Assembly (NCBI GenBank): GCA_910575555.1
Contig: CAJTFX010000007.1
Coordinates: 1 to 64,000 of the forward strand
Direction of reading: 5' to 3'
Length of the DNA stretch: 64,000 nucleotides
From: Lachnospiraceae bacterium
GTDB lineage: Bacteria > Bacillota > Clostridia > Lachnospirales > Lachnospiraceae
The notes below the pieces were generated by a model, which was given only the letters and a program-made list of their open reading frames with translations, was not told the DNA's origin and ran no database searches. This document shows positions 16,491-25,704 of this stretch, piece by piece. Both the position numbers and the translations under genes were made by a program. Numbering within the stretch: the stretch's first letter is position 1; each line of letters begins with the position of its first letter.

Positions 16491-17519
16491 CTAATACAAA
16501 AATTCCCTGACATTTTCTTCCGTAACCTTCTGATAGGGCAGATAAATGTATTTTTCATTCTCAAAGGCCAGTTGATCCATACCCGTCCCGGTCACCGCCG
16601 CTACCGCCAGATTTCCAATGGCCCGGGCCTGCCCTTCTTTGTCATTGTAGATGGTGGCCTCCACCTTTCCGTCAATAACCGCTTCCAGTCCGGCCTCCGT
16701 TCCGTCAATACCGAAAAACACAGGCAGAGCCGCCTCCGAATAATTCAGCTTCTCATATGCGTCAATGGCCCCCAATACCATGGCGTCATTATTGGCCAGT
16801 ACCAGTTCAATCTGATTGGGATACTGGCTGAGAAGCTGCTGCATCCGGTTCTGAGCCTGGGCCCGGTCCCAGTTTGCAATCCCGGAGCCTAATTTATCCA
16901 GGGAGATCCCTTTGCTTTTCAGGGTATCCGCAGCGCTTTCTGTACGGATAATGGCATCCTGATGCCCCGGCTCTCCCTCCAGCACCACATATTGAATCTT
17001 TCCATCCCGATTCCGGTCTGCCTGGGCATTTTCTGCAATTGCATCCGCGGCCAGTTCTCCCTGCATTTCCCCGGACTGCTGAGCCTTAGCTCCAACATAA
17101 TAGAGTTTTTCCCACTGCATCATGTCCTCCGCCACCGGCTCCCGGTTAAAAAAGATAATAGGCACATCATTTTCTCTTGCCAGGTCAATGATCTCTGAAG
17201 GATCTGCCCGATCCACCAGATTTACGCAGAGCACATTGCAGTTCATGTCAATCAGCTCCCGGACCTGATCGTCCTGGGTACGCTGGGAGCCTGCCGCATC
17301 TCTTACCAATACAGTAATCTCAATGCCGCTGTTTTCCAGTTGTTCAAACTGCTGCTTCAAACAGGAAACCAGTTCCCCCAGGAAAATATCGCTCTGATTG
17401 TAACAGGCCACTCCCACCTGAATTTTCTCCGGAACCTCCGGCTGCTTCCTGCCGCAGCCGCAAAACAGAAGAAAAAACATACAGCACAAAATTACCGCAA
17501 AATATCCTTTGCTCTTCAT
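16491..17519 (-). CDS. MglB-like sugar-binding lipoprotein (canonical domain order)
   Basis: This is a periplasmic-binding-protein-fold lipoprotein with an N-terminal membrane segment ending at a cysteine-rich lipobox (LLFCGCGRK). The domain follows the order of E. coli galactose-binding protein: KIQVGVACYNQSDIF first, then VLCVNLVDRADPS, VPIIFFNREP, the calcium loop DRNRDGKIQYV, GEPGHQDAIIRT, ANWDRAQ, LANNDAM and FFGIDGTEAG. Sugar-contact residues appear kept. The start is set at MKSKGYF, with GGAG 7 nt upstream. It is the last gene of the kinase/regulator cluster, which suggests a sensory or auxiliary uptake role. It also serves as the in-window reference for the permuted MglB at 25705-27060. 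Confidence 0.85.
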   Translation of the reverse strand: MKSKGYFAVILCCMFFLLFCGCGRKQPEVPEKIQVGVACYNQSDIFLGELVSCLKQQFEQLENSGIEITVLVRDAAGSQRTQDDQVRELIDMNCNVLCVNLVDRADPSEIIDLARENDVPIIFFNREPVAEDMMQWEKLYYVGAKAQQSGEMQGELAADAIAENAQADRNRDGKIQYVVLEGEPGHQDAIIRTESAADTLKSKGISLDKLGSGIANWDRAQAQNRMQQLLSQYPNQIELVLANNDAMVLGAIDAYEKLNYSEAALPVFFGIDGTEAGLEAVIDGKVEATIYNDKEGQARAIGNLAVAAVTGTGMDQLAFENEKYIYLPYQKVTEENVREFLY

Positions 17520-17561
17520 AACCAATCTCCATTCCAATATCCGGCAGCCATTCACAAATTT

Positions 17562-18536
17562 TCACTGGCTCATCGTAAACAGAAGCTCCTGATTTTCTTC
17601 TGAAAATAGATTCTCCCTGCGCAGCACCGTACAGGAAACCGTCTGGCTCTGCACCGGGTAAAAGAAATGCTCCAGCTTCTCCGCCAGTTCCATCAGGCTT
17701 TGATATCCCATATGAAATCCATCCGGCACAACCAAACTCTGCACTGCATCTGTATCCAGATAATAGACGGCCTCTGTGGAGTTTCCGATACCGTATACCA
17801 GTGCGCCGTGGAGATCATTGGAAGCGGAAGCTTTTCCCGCGGCTGTCAGGCTTCTGTCATCCAGCGCAGCCACAACATCCACCTTCGAAAGAGATTTCAG
17901 GGAATCTTCCTCTTCCTCCCCAAAGGAACCGGAAACAGACCAGCGCACCTTAGCCCCTCTGCCTTCCAGGGCCTTTCGAAACCCCCGTTCCCGGCTGACT
18001 GCAGCCGCAGAATTTCCATCCTCTGATAGAATCCCAACTACTTTCCCTTCTATGTTTTTGCCGTAATCTCTGCACACTTCCTCTGCAAGTAACTTTCCGG
18101 CCTCATAATTATCCGGCCCCGTCACCGGAAGCAGGGAATTTTCTTCTTCCCAGGCGGCCGCGCACAGGGCTAACATAACCGGGATTTTTTTCTCCATCCT
18201 CTTTAACATTTCTTCGGTTTCCTGTCCCGGAACCGGCTGCACAATCACGGCGTCGGCCCCGCCGATGATTTCCGCTTCCACCAGCTGCATTTCTTCTTCC
18301 GGAGTCAGAACAGTTCCTGTGCTGACAATGGACAGCTCCATGTTCCTATCCTCCGCCGCCATCTTAAGGCCGTATTTAAAGGAAGCCCACTGGCTGCTGT
18401 CGGAATTCTGGATAATCACCGCCACCTGGTAGCGGCTTTCCCCGTTTCTCTCCCAAAACATGCGGGCCGCCAGTCCAATCAGCATCAATGCCAGTACAGA
18501 TTCCACCAAAATAAAAATTTTCCTGTTATCCTTCAT
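17562..18536 (-). CDS. membrane-anchored sugar-binding-like sensor protein
   Basis: The protein has one N-terminal membrane anchor (FILVESVLALMLIGLAARMF) without a lipobox, then a LacI/periplasmic-binding fold (YQVAVIIQNSDSSQWASFKY, GGADAVIVQPVPGQ, GKVVGILSEDGNSAAA, DVVAALDDRSLTAAG). It overlaps the end of the kinase gene by 11 nt, with AGAGGA upstream of the ATG at 18536. Membrane-anchored binding proteins beside LytS/YesM-type kinases are known as ligand-sensing partners, for example XylFII in clostridial xylose sensing. A similar co-sensor role is inferred here. The ligand is unknown; the binding residues of the glucose/galactose family are not kept. Confidence 0.8.
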   Translation of the reverse strand: MKDNRKIFILVESVLALMLIGLAARMFWERNGESRYQVAVIIQNSDSSQWASFKYGLKMAAEDRNMELSIVSTGTVLTPEEEMQLVEAEIIGGADAVIVQPVPGQETEEMLKRMEKKIPVMLALCAAAWEEENSLLPVTGPDNYEAGKLLAEEVCRDYGKNIEGKVVGILSEDGNSAAAVSRERGFRKALEGRGAKVRWSVSGSFGEEEEDSLKSLSKVDVVAALDDRSLTAAGKASASNDLHGALVYGIGNSTEAVYYLDTDAVQSLVVPDGFHMGYQSLMELAEKLEHFFYPVQSQTVSCTVLRRENLFSEENQELLFTMSQ

Positions 18537-20490
18537 GACGCAATTCCTCTCTGCCAAGCAAATATCCCTTTTCCAGAATCTTCCTGTTTTCTTCTGTAAA
18601 AGCCACCGCCGGTATACAGATGGACACTTTCGTTCCTTCATCCAGTTCACTGACCACCTTCAGTCCGTATTCTTTTCCGAATAATATCTGAATGCGTTTG
18701 TTGACATTGACAAGGCCAACCCCTGACCCATGCTGCCGTTTTTTGCCGCTGCCTGCCATTCCTTCTTCTGCACCGCCGTCTGCCATTCCTTCTTCTGCAC
18801 CGCCGTCTGCCATTCCTTCTTCTGCCGCACCGCTGTCCGGCCCGTATCCCTGCTTTTTGCTGTTGTCTGTCAGCAGCGAATCTGCCGTTTCTCTGGTCAT
18901 CCCCATGCCGTTGTCTGAAACTGTCAGAATCACCATCCCCTCCGAAAGCCTTCCGGTCACCCGGATTTCGCCGGCGTCCTCCATACCGGCCACTCCGTAA
19001 TTGATGGCATTTTCCAGAATGGGCTGTAAAATCAGTTTTACCGTACAGCAGGAATCTATGGCCGGCTCCAGATCAAACTCCACGGAAAATGCATTTTTAT
19101 ATCGGATTTTTTGAATGTTCATATAACTTTTCGCATGCTGCAATTCATCTTTTACTCTAATAATTGTACGGCCTTTGGAAAGGCTGATGCGAAACAGCCT
19201 GGCCAGTTCCGAAATCATAAAAGAAGCCTCCTCATTCCTCTCATCCTCCACCATCCAGATAATGGAATCCAGGGTATTATAGAGAAAATGCGGATTGATC
19301 TGGCTCTGCAGCGCGTCCAGTTCGCTTTTTCTGCGCTCATTTTGCTCTAAGACAATCTCTTTCATCAGCTTGTCAATCTGTTCATAGGAAGTCTGGATGG
19401 AATACCCCAGATGCCTGATTTCCTGGGAGCCTCCAATATATATTTCCGGCGTTTCCCCCGCTTCATACTCCGCCACCGAAGCATTCAGCTTTAAAATCGG
19501 ACTGGAAATTCTCACTGACACCACCCGGTTGACAAACACAAGCATCATTGCCATAAAAATCATGAAAATACTGAAAAAGTGCCGGATGTTAAACATTCCA
19601 TAGGTAAAAGCGGAATAGGGAATTACCCCCACCAGTTTCCATCCCGTATAGCTGATGGTATTGACAATCACTTTCCGGCGTTCCCCTTCAAAATATTCAT
19701 CATATACGCCATCCTTACAGGCTGCGGCCTGCCTGCTGCTTTCGCTTCCAATGCCATTGCTGATCTGAATCTGGCGGGTATGATAAATAATCTGCCCGCT
19801 GCCGTCACACAGGTAGAAATACTGCCCGTTGCCGGCTTCGTTTATCTGCTTCATCATCCGTTCAATGCCGGAATAATCCATATCCACCAAAAGCACGCCC
19901 CACCGGGGCACTCCATGATCCGTCAGCTCCACCATCCGGCTTAAAGAAATCACCCAATAATACCTGAGCGCCCCGTCGTCAAACAGATTTTGGATATGGG
20001 GCGTGGAAAAATGCATGTTTTCCACTTCTTCCCGGGCATTTTCGTACCACCCCTGCCTGGTAATATTGGGATCTTCTTTCTGCAGCACCACAGGCTCCGC
20101 CGCCATCAGGCTGCCGTATTCATTGTAAACGGCGATACTGCGCAGATTCTCCCGGTTGGCTGCATACAAAAGATTCATCCCCTGCTGAATTTTTTGATTC
20201 TCCCTGGTAAAGTCATTTTCCTTGATCACATTATAGTAGATGGAATCCGACACCCTCCGCATGCTGACCAGGTAATCCTCCAGGTTCTCTCCCGCCTGTT
20301 CAATCAGCTTCTGAGTGCCGGAAATAAGCTCCTGCCGGGCTGAAGCGGTGAAACTGAGATACATGACCACTCCTAAAATCAGCAAAATAGAAAAAGAGAT
20401 CACAGAAAACACAATCATAATCGTAGACTGGATTCCCCGCAATTCCGGTTTTTTTAAAAATTTGAAATACTTATTTCTCACGCTTTGCAT
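18526..20490 (-). CDS. YesM/LytS-type sensor histidine kinase
   Basis: This kinase has a membrane segment near the N-terminus, a large extracytoplasmic dCache-like domain, a second membrane segment (MFNIRHFFSIFMIFMAMMLV) and a HAMP-like linker. It continues with a His_kinase domain (LDALQSQINPHFLYNTLDSI, phospho-His in NPHFLYN) and an ATPase domain (LQPILENAINYGV, LTVSDNGMGM, GSGVGLVNVNKRIQ). The start at MQSVRNK overlaps the regulator gene by 20 nt. An in-frame 27-bp tandem repeat lengthens the loop just before the G2 box. Its place between a YesN-like regulator and two binding proteins points to extracellular sugar sensing. Confidence 0.9.
   Translation of the reverse strand: MQSVRNKYFKFLKKPELRGIQSTIMIVFSVISFSILLILGVVMYLSFTASARQELISGTQKLIEQAGENLEDYLVSMRRVSDSIYYNVIKENDFTRENQKIQQGMNLLYAANRENLRSIAVYNEYGSLMAAEPVVLQKEDPNITRQGWYENAREEVENMHFSTPHIQNLFDDGALRYYWVISLSRMVELTDHGVPRWGVLLVDMDYSGIERMMKQINEAGNGQYFYLCDGSGQIIYHTRQIQISNGIGSESSRQAAACKDGVYDEYFEGERRKVIVNTISYTGWKLVGVIPYSAFTYGMFNIRHFFSIFMIFMAMMLVFVNRVVSVRISSPILKLNASVAEYEAGETPEIYIGGSQEIRHLGYSIQTSYEQIDKLMKEIVLEQNERRKSELDALQSQINPHFLYNTLDSIIWMVEDERNEEASFMISELARLFRISLSKGRTIIRVKDELQHAKSYMNIQKIRYKNAFSVEFDLEPAIDSCCTVKLILQPILENAINYGVAGMEDAGEIRVTGRLSEGMVILTVSDNGMGMTRETADSLLTDNSKKQGYGPDSGAAEEGMADGGAEEGMADGGAEEGMAGSGKKRQHGSGVGLVNVNKRIQILFGKEYGLKVVSELDEGTKVSICIPAVAFTEENRKILEKGYLLGREELRHEG
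18754..18834. repeat. 27-bp tandem repeat inside the kinase ATPase domain
   Basis: Two perfect 27-bp units (18754-18780 and 18781-18807) and a third, diverged one encode repeats of nine residues (GMADGGAEE register) in the ATP-lid region of the kinase. Because 27 is a multiple of three, copy-number changes keep the frame. Confidence 0.9.
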
Positions 20491-22075
20491 GCTCCGTTCT
20501 GTATTTTGACGGGGAAGCCCCAAACCGCTTTTTAAACACATAACTGAAATAATTGGGATCAGAATACCCCACCTGACTGGCAATCATATAGCTTTTCTCA
20601 CTGGTTTCGATCAGAAGGCGGGCCGCCCGGTCCAGACGGTAATCCGTCAGATATCCGATAAATGAATTGCCTGTCTCTTTTTTGAATACTGTGGAAAAAT
20701 AGGAGTTTGACACCCCCAGAGACGCACAGATATCATCCAGGGAAAGATTGGCGTCCGCATAGTGATTCTGCACATACTCCACAGCCCCGGTGACCAGAGA
20801 TTCCGTGGAACTGCTCCGTACACGGATTAACTGCTCCCGGAAAGAAAGACTCACCTCCAACAGCCAGTTTTTCAACGCGTCCGGGTCCATGTCCATCAGG
20901 CTGCCATACAGCCTTCCCATATCCTCTGCATCCTCTCCCATTGCAATGTTGTTATTGGCAGAAAACCGCAGCAGCATGCTCAGCAGCTCCATCCGTTCCA
21001 TATAGTGCTGCTGCAGCGGTTTTTCCGTAAATGAAAGATGCAGAAAATACCGGTTCACTGTCTCTGTAATCTCTTCCTCAGAACCTACCCGTATCATCCG
21101 AAATAAATCTGACAGTTCCCCCTCACTGGAAGCAGCAGGCCGCTCCATCTTCTGAGGAACAATTTCTTTCATATTGATGGCCCTGGACGCGCCGTAAACT
21201 GCCCGGTAAGAAACTGCCTCCCTTGCGCTGCTGTAAGACTGGGGCAGTTCCAGGATATGTCCGCATATCTGGCCGATTCCTACCGTGACAACAGCTCCAA
21301 GCATGCGCCTGGCATACCTGCAGAACCGGTCGCATTCATCCGTCAGCTCCCAGACTTCATGCTCGCTTCCAAGCTGCAGGATAAGCACGGTATTTCCAAG
21401 ATAAGCAAAACTTTTTGCCTGCCACTTTTTCCCAAGTCTCTCCTTAGCATGCTCCCGGACGGAGGCAGCAAGCAGCAGCGGATCAATGGTTCCTGCTTCC
21501 TGACTGGAAGAAATATGAATTACCAGGCAGCAGAAAAAAGGCCCTGGAAATGAAAGCTGGCAGTCTGAAAGATATTTGGAAATCTCATCCTCGTGCACTC
21601 TGCCCTCAATCAGCCCCGTATAGAAATCAGCCCGCAGAAGAGGAAGGGATTCCAGATAATACTTTTTCAGAATCTCCACATTGCGCTTCTCGCTGATCTC
21701 CTGATCCAGTTTTATTTTCAAATGAGAAAATACTTCTTTCAGTTCGGCAGAATTTACCGGTTTTAAAATATACTCCTCCACCTCCAGATGAATGGCCTCT
21801 TTGGCATATTCAAATTCGTCAAAACCTGTAAACAGCAGAATTTTCGTGGCCGGAAACTCCGTTTTCACCCGGTTGGACAGCTCCATGCCGTCCATATAGG
21901 GCATCTTAATATCCGTCACCAACACGTCCGGCTGATATTCCTCCATCAGCTCCAATGCCTTCACGCCGTTGCCGGCAGAGCCAATCACGGAAAATCCCAG
22001 TTCTTCCCAGTTCAGTTTACGCATGATTACCTGTATCACTTCTTCTTCATCGTCCACTAACAGTACAGTATACAT
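20471..22075 (-). CDS. YesN-type response regulator with AraC DNA-binding domain
   Basis: The 534-residue protein has an N-terminal receiver domain (LLVDDEEEV, phospho-Asp in VLVTDIKMPYMDG, Lys in EEYILKPVN), a long middle region typical of YesN regulators, and a C-terminal AraC/XylS domain with two helix-turn-helix units (LSLDDICASLGVSNSYFSTV, YMIASQVGYSDPNYFSYVFK). It is the partner of the overlapping YesM-like kinase. It lies downstream of mglBAC behind a terminator, and the transporter is its most likely target. The start at 22075 follows GATAAGGAT; an upstream in-frame ATG at 22093 is less likely. Confidence 0.9.
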   Translation of the reverse strand: MYTVLLVDDEEEVIQVIMRKLNWEELGFSVIGSAGNGVKALELMEEYQPDVLVTDIKMPYMDGMELSNRVKTEFPATKILLFTGFDEFEYAKEAIHLEVEEYILKPVNSAELKEVFSHLKIKLDQEISEKRNVEILKKYYLESLPLLRADFYTGLIEGRVHEDEISKYLSDCQLSFPGPFFCCLVIHISSSQEAGTIDPLLLAASVREHAKERLGKKWQAKSFAYLGNTVLILQLGSEHEVWELTDECDRFCRYARRMLGAVVTVGIGQICGHILELPQSYSSAREAVSYRAVYGASRAINMKEIVPQKMERPAASSEGELSDLFRMIRVGSEEEITETVNRYFLHLSFTEKPLQQHYMERMELLSMLLRFSANNNIAMGEDAEDMGRLYGSLMDMDPDALKNWLLEVSLSFREQLIRVRSSSTESLVTGAVEYVQNHYADANLSLDDICASLGVSNSYFSTVFKKETGNSFIGYLTDYRLDRAARLLIETSEKSYMIASQVGYSDPNYFSYVFKKRFGASPSKYRTEHAKREK

Positions 22076-22301
22076 ATCCTTATCTTCCCCCATATCCGGT
22101 ATTGCTGTCTTAAAACTACATTTTACCTAATTATAACAAAAGGGGCAAAAAAAGTAAACGCTGCTGAAAAATCCTGATTTTTACATTTCTGAATCACGTT
22201 CCTTTGGCCGGCGCAGTAAATACACAGCCCTGTCTGAACGGCTGCTTCCATTGTCATACGCTTACATTCTGAAGATCCGTCCTGTAATTTTTCCAAAACA
22301 G

Positions 22302-22331
22302 CAAAAGAGCCGGCACGCTGTCCGGCTCTCT
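22302..22331 (-). terminator. intrinsic terminator of the mgl operon
   Basis: GAGCCGG and CCGGCTC form a 7-bp GC-rich stem 18-44 nt after the mglC stop codon. Read on the minus strand it is followed by TTTTGCTGTTTT. It separates mglBAC from the regulator genes. Confidence 0.75.
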
Positions 22332-22345
22332 CGTTCCATATAAAA

Positions 22346-23998
22346 TTATTTTTTCTGTACATATTTCAGACAGTCAAGAGTTACCGCTGAAATAATGATA
22401 ATTCCTTCAAATACAAACTGCAGGTTTGTGTCAATACCAAGAATGGTAAGAGAATAGGTAAGCGCGGTAAAAATCAGCACACCAACCACTACTCCTGAAA
22501 TTTTACCAATACCACCAGTAAAGGAAACGCCGCCCACTACGCAGGCTGCAATGGCGTCCATATCCCAGCCCTGTCCATAAGCTGCAGAACCGGAACCAAC
22601 CATTCTTGCGCATTCCAGCCAGGAACCGAAGCCGTACAGAACGCCTGCCAGCATAAACGCTCCCATGGTTACCTTGAATACGGAAATACCGGAAACAGAT
22701 GCAGCTTCCGGGTTCCCGCCTACTGCATACAGGTTCTTGCCGAATGTGGTTTTATTCCAGATAAACCAGATAATTGCAATGGCTGCAACTGCCCAGAGAA
22801 TAATGGTTGGGAAACCATTTACTTTCGGAATAATCATATTCGGAATTGCCGGTTCAATTGCACCGAAGGACACTCCCTTGGTGGCATAAGTGATGATACC
22901 GAAAATCATCAGCATGTTAGCCATGGTTGAAATAAAGGGGTGCATCTTGAATTTTGCGGTAAAGAACCCGGCCAGGGATGTAAAACAGGTACATAAGAAA
23001 ATACATACCACCAATGCAAAAATAACACGCACTGGAATCGGAAGCCCTGTAAAGTCAAAAATATGTCCAAATACTCCGCCCGTATTAATTCCCTGATGCA
23101 TAATAATGGTAGCCGTGGTCATGCCCATACCAACCATACGTCCGATGGAAAGGTCGGTACCCGTAAGCAGAATCAGTCCCGCAACGCCCAAAGCAAGGAA
23201 CATTCGGGGCGAAGCCTGCTGCAGAATGTTCAGAACATTGTTATAGGTCAGCAGCGGCGTATTCTTCACAATCGGAGTAATGATACACAATGCCACAAAA
23301 ATCAGTACAATCACGATATACAATCCATTCTGCAAGAAGAATGACCTGCGGTTAAAGGTATATTTGTAATTCTCCCACTTCTGCGCCCTTGCTTCCATAA
23401 ACGTGAACTTGGACATGCGCAGCATATCAAGCAGATGGTATTTGTGGGCAAAAGCCCCATGCTTCTTATCCTTCACCTGCTGAAGATCTTTTTCAAGCTC
23501 CATCTTAGCCGCAAACAGACGGTTCTTGTGCACATACTTCTCGTCTTTGATTTCACTGTGGTCAGAAAGCTTTGCCAAAGCTTCTTTATGCTCTTTTTCC
23601 AGTCTCTGCACTTCTCTGGCGTATTTCTCTTTGGCCAGCGCTTTTTCCCGCTCGCAGCTTTCCTTTACCGGCTGAAAATAATCCTTGTCATAATTTGCAT
23701 TCAGAAATTCTTCCGCCTGACTGATTAATTTTGCTATTTTATCTTTGTTGCCTGCCTCCACGGCCCTGGCCTGTTCCAGCTCCGCCTGGTATTTGGCAAT
23801 CTTGGCGTCCTTCTCTGCCTTTGTATAAATGCGGTCCCTTTTTACGCTGTCAATCTCATTCTGGATGAAAAGAACCTTATTTGTGCCGTCCGCCCTTAAG
23901 TCGTCAATTTCTTTCTGAATTGCCCCGACACGATCGTCAATTGGCTTACGCAGCTTTAGTTCCTGCTCAGCCGTAAGAATTTTATTATCCATATTCAT
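22346..23998 (-). CDS. mglC: galactose/methylgalactoside-type ABC permease with long coiled-coil N-terminus
   Basis: The C-terminal about 335 residues are a BPD_transp_2 permease like MglC/RbsC, with the conserved LALGVAGLILLTGTDLSIG, YAVGGNPEAASVSGI and AIAACVVGGVSFTGGIG, and about ten membrane segments. Residues 1 to about 210 are a highly charged, predicted coiled-coil region (EQARAVEAGNKDKIAKLISQ, EREKALAKEKYAREVQRLEK) that E. coli MglC lacks; it should lie in the cytoplasm. The gene starts 9 nt after mglA, with AGGGAGG upstream, and is the last transporter gene before a terminator. The extension is in one continuous frame, so it is not an annotation artefact. Confidence 0.9.
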   Translation of the reverse strand: MNMDNKILTAEQELKLRKPIDDRVGAIQKEIDDLRADGTNKVLFIQNEIDSVKRDRIYTKAEKDAKIAKYQAELEQARAVEAGNKDKIAKLISQAEEFLNANYDKDYFQPVKESCEREKALAKEKYAREVQRLEKEHKEALAKLSDHSEIKDEKYVHKNRLFAAKMELEKDLQQVKDKKHGAFAHKYHLLDMLRMSKFTFMEARAQKWENYKYTFNRRSFFLQNGLYIVIVLIFVALCIITPIVKNTPLLTYNNVLNILQQASPRMFLALGVAGLILLTGTDLSIGRMVGMGMTTATIIMHQGINTGGVFGHIFDFTGLPIPVRVIFALVVCIFLCTCFTSLAGFFTAKFKMHPFISTMANMLMIFGIITYATKGVSFGAIEPAIPNMIIPKVNGFPTIILWAVAAIAIIWFIWNKTTFGKNLYAVGGNPEAASVSGISVFKVTMGAFMLAGVLYGFGSWLECARMVGSGSAAYGQGWDMDAIAACVVGGVSFTGGIGKISGVVVGVLIFTALTYSLTILGIDTNLQFVFEGIIIISAVTLDCLKYVQKK

Positions 23999-24007
23999 TC
24001 TGCCTCC

Positions 24008-25516
24008 CTACAGGTATTTGGCGCTGAGCCTTAAGAGTTCTTCCTGATTCGTTTCTTTCGTATCGACAATCCCGGAAAGATGCCCGTTGGACATTACGCC
24101 GATCCGATTGGTAATTCCCAGGATTTCCGGCATCTCAGAGGAAACCACAATGATGGTCTTGCCCTGCTTTGCCATATTGATAATCAGTTCGTAAATCTCG
24201 TATTTTGCGCCTACATCAATTCCTCTTGTGGGTTCGTCCATCATGAAAATCTGCGGGCCGCGCTCTAACCATTTTCCAAAAATTACTTTCTGCTGATTTC
24301 CGCCGGAAAGATTTGCAATCATGTCCTCCGGCCCCATGCATTTTGTATGCATTACCTTAATCTCATTTGCGGTTGCCTTGGTCATTTTCTGCTGATCCAA
24401 AGCAATGCCGGATTTGTACTCAGGCAGGTTTGCAATGGTGGTATTGAAAATCAGGTTGCCTTTCAAAAACAGTCCGTTGGCCTTCCGTTCCTCTGTAATC
24501 AGGGCAAATCCATGCTCCATGGCTTCTAACGCACTGTTAAAGTTCATCAGGCGGTTTTTAAAATACACCCGGCCGGCAGCCCTGGTACGGATTCCGAAAA
24601 TAGTTTCCAGAAGTTCTGTCCGCCCGGCCCCTACCAGACCGTACAGCCCGAAGATTTCTCCCTCTTTCACATCAAAGGTGATATCCTGCAGATGAGGCTC
24701 GAATTTTGTGGACAAATTCTGAATGGACAAAATCACCTCTCCCGGCTGATTGTCCACCGGCGGGAACCGGTTCTCCAGGGAACGTCCAACCATAGCTGCA
24801 ATCAGCTCGTTCATGTCTGTTTCCTTCGCGCCCTTTGTCATAACCAGGTTACCGTCCCGAAGCACCGATATTTCATCACAAATCTCAAAAATCTCATCCA
24901 TTTTGTGAGAAATATAAATCAGGGAAATTCCCTGGGATTTTAACATCCGCATCATTTCAAACAGCTTATCCACTTCCTGCACCGTCAGGGAAGAGGTAGG
25001 CTCGTCTAATACAATTACTTTTGAATTATAAGAAATTGCCTTTGCAATTTCACACATCTGTCTCTGCGATACTGACATATTCCGCATGGGCTGGGTAAGG
25101 TTTACCGTCATCCCCAGCTTCCGGAACAGCTCTGAGGCTTCTTTTTTCATTCTGCCTTCATCCACAATTCCCATGGAATTCACCGGATACCGGCCAAGGA
25201 ACAGATTGTCAATCACATTTCTCTCTAAACACTGGTTCAGCTCCTGATGCACCATTGCAATTCCGTTCTCTAATGCATCCTTGGGACCAGAAAAACTTAC
25301 TTCCTTGCCGTCCAGAAAAATATTGCCCTCATCCTTCTGGTAAGTCCCGAACAGGCATTTCATCATGGTTGACTTTCCTGCGCCGTTCTCACCCATCAGT
25401 CCCATTACCGTGCCGCGCTTAATGTCCAGATTAATGTGATCCAACACACGGTTCCGGCCAAAAGACTTGCTCATGCCCCGTATCGATAAGACGGTATTAT
25501 CTTTCTTATCTGCCAT
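24008..25516 (-). CDS. mglA: galactose/glucose-type ABC transporter ATPase
   Basis: This is a double-cassette sugar ABC ATPase of about 502 residues, the normal length for MglA/RbsA. The first cassette has Walker A GLMGENGAGKSTMMK and Walker B KVIVLDEPTSSL. The second has the family's degenerate Walker A region (GLYGLVGAGRTELLE), signature NLSGGNQQKVIFGKW and Walker B IFMMDEPTRGIDVGAK. It energises sugar import by coupling to MglC. The start at MADKKDN has AGGAG 8 nt upstream; earlier codons in frame overlap the leader. It lies between mglB and mglC on the same strand. Confidence 0.92.
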   Translation of the reverse strand: MADKKDNTVLSIRGMSKSFGRNRVLDHINLDIKRGTVMGLMGENGAGKSTMMKCLFGTYQKDEGNIFLDGKEVSFSGPKDALENGIAMVHQELNQCLERNVIDNLFLGRYPVNSMGIVDEGRMKKEASELFRKLGMTVNLTQPMRNMSVSQRQMCEIAKAISYNSKVIVLDEPTSSLTVQEVDKLFEMMRMLKSQGISLIYISHKMDEIFEICDEISVLRDGNLVMTKGAKETDMNELIAAMVGRSLENRFPPVDNQPGEVILSIQNLSTKFEPHLQDITFDVKEGEIFGLYGLVGAGRTELLETIFGIRTRAAGRVYFKNRLMNFNSALEAMEHGFALITEERKANGLFLKGNLIFNTTIANLPEYKSGIALDQQKMTKATANEIKVMHTKCMGPEDMIANLSGGNQQKVIFGKWLERGPQIFMMDEPTRGIDVGAKYEIYELIINMAKQGKTIIVVSSEMPEILGITNRIGVMSNGHLSGIVDTKETNQEELLRLSAKYL

Positions 25517-25588
25517 TTTGCCACTCCTGTATGTGTAATTGATAGTTACGAAAATCAAGCCGGGAAGATAATTCCCTTATCTGCAAAA

Positions 25589-25669
25589 CGGCGCCTGTCA
25601 GCCTGCTGACAGATTTCCCTGACGCCGGTATGCAAAAAGGCTGCCAGAAAGATTTCCTTCCTGGCAGCC
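25589..25669 (-). terminator. mglB-mglA intercistronic hairpins (attenuator)
   Basis: GGCTGCCAG and CTGGCAGCC (25639-25669) form a strong stem, followed on the minus strand by TTTTT, 35-70 nt after the mglB stop. A second stem CTGTCAG/CTGACAG (25595-25612) lies further down. Partial termination or RNA stabilisation here would make the binding protein more abundant than MglA and MglC, as is usual for such operons. Confidence 0.7.
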
Positions 25670-25704
25670 CGCTTTCACAGCTAAAAAACATTACTGCTTA
25701 TTGT

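Noticed and set aside
22123-22345. Gap between mglC and the YesN gene screened for a riboswitch or small gene
   Set aside because: Apart from the mglC terminator at 22302-22331 no conserved RNA motif or well started frame was seen.
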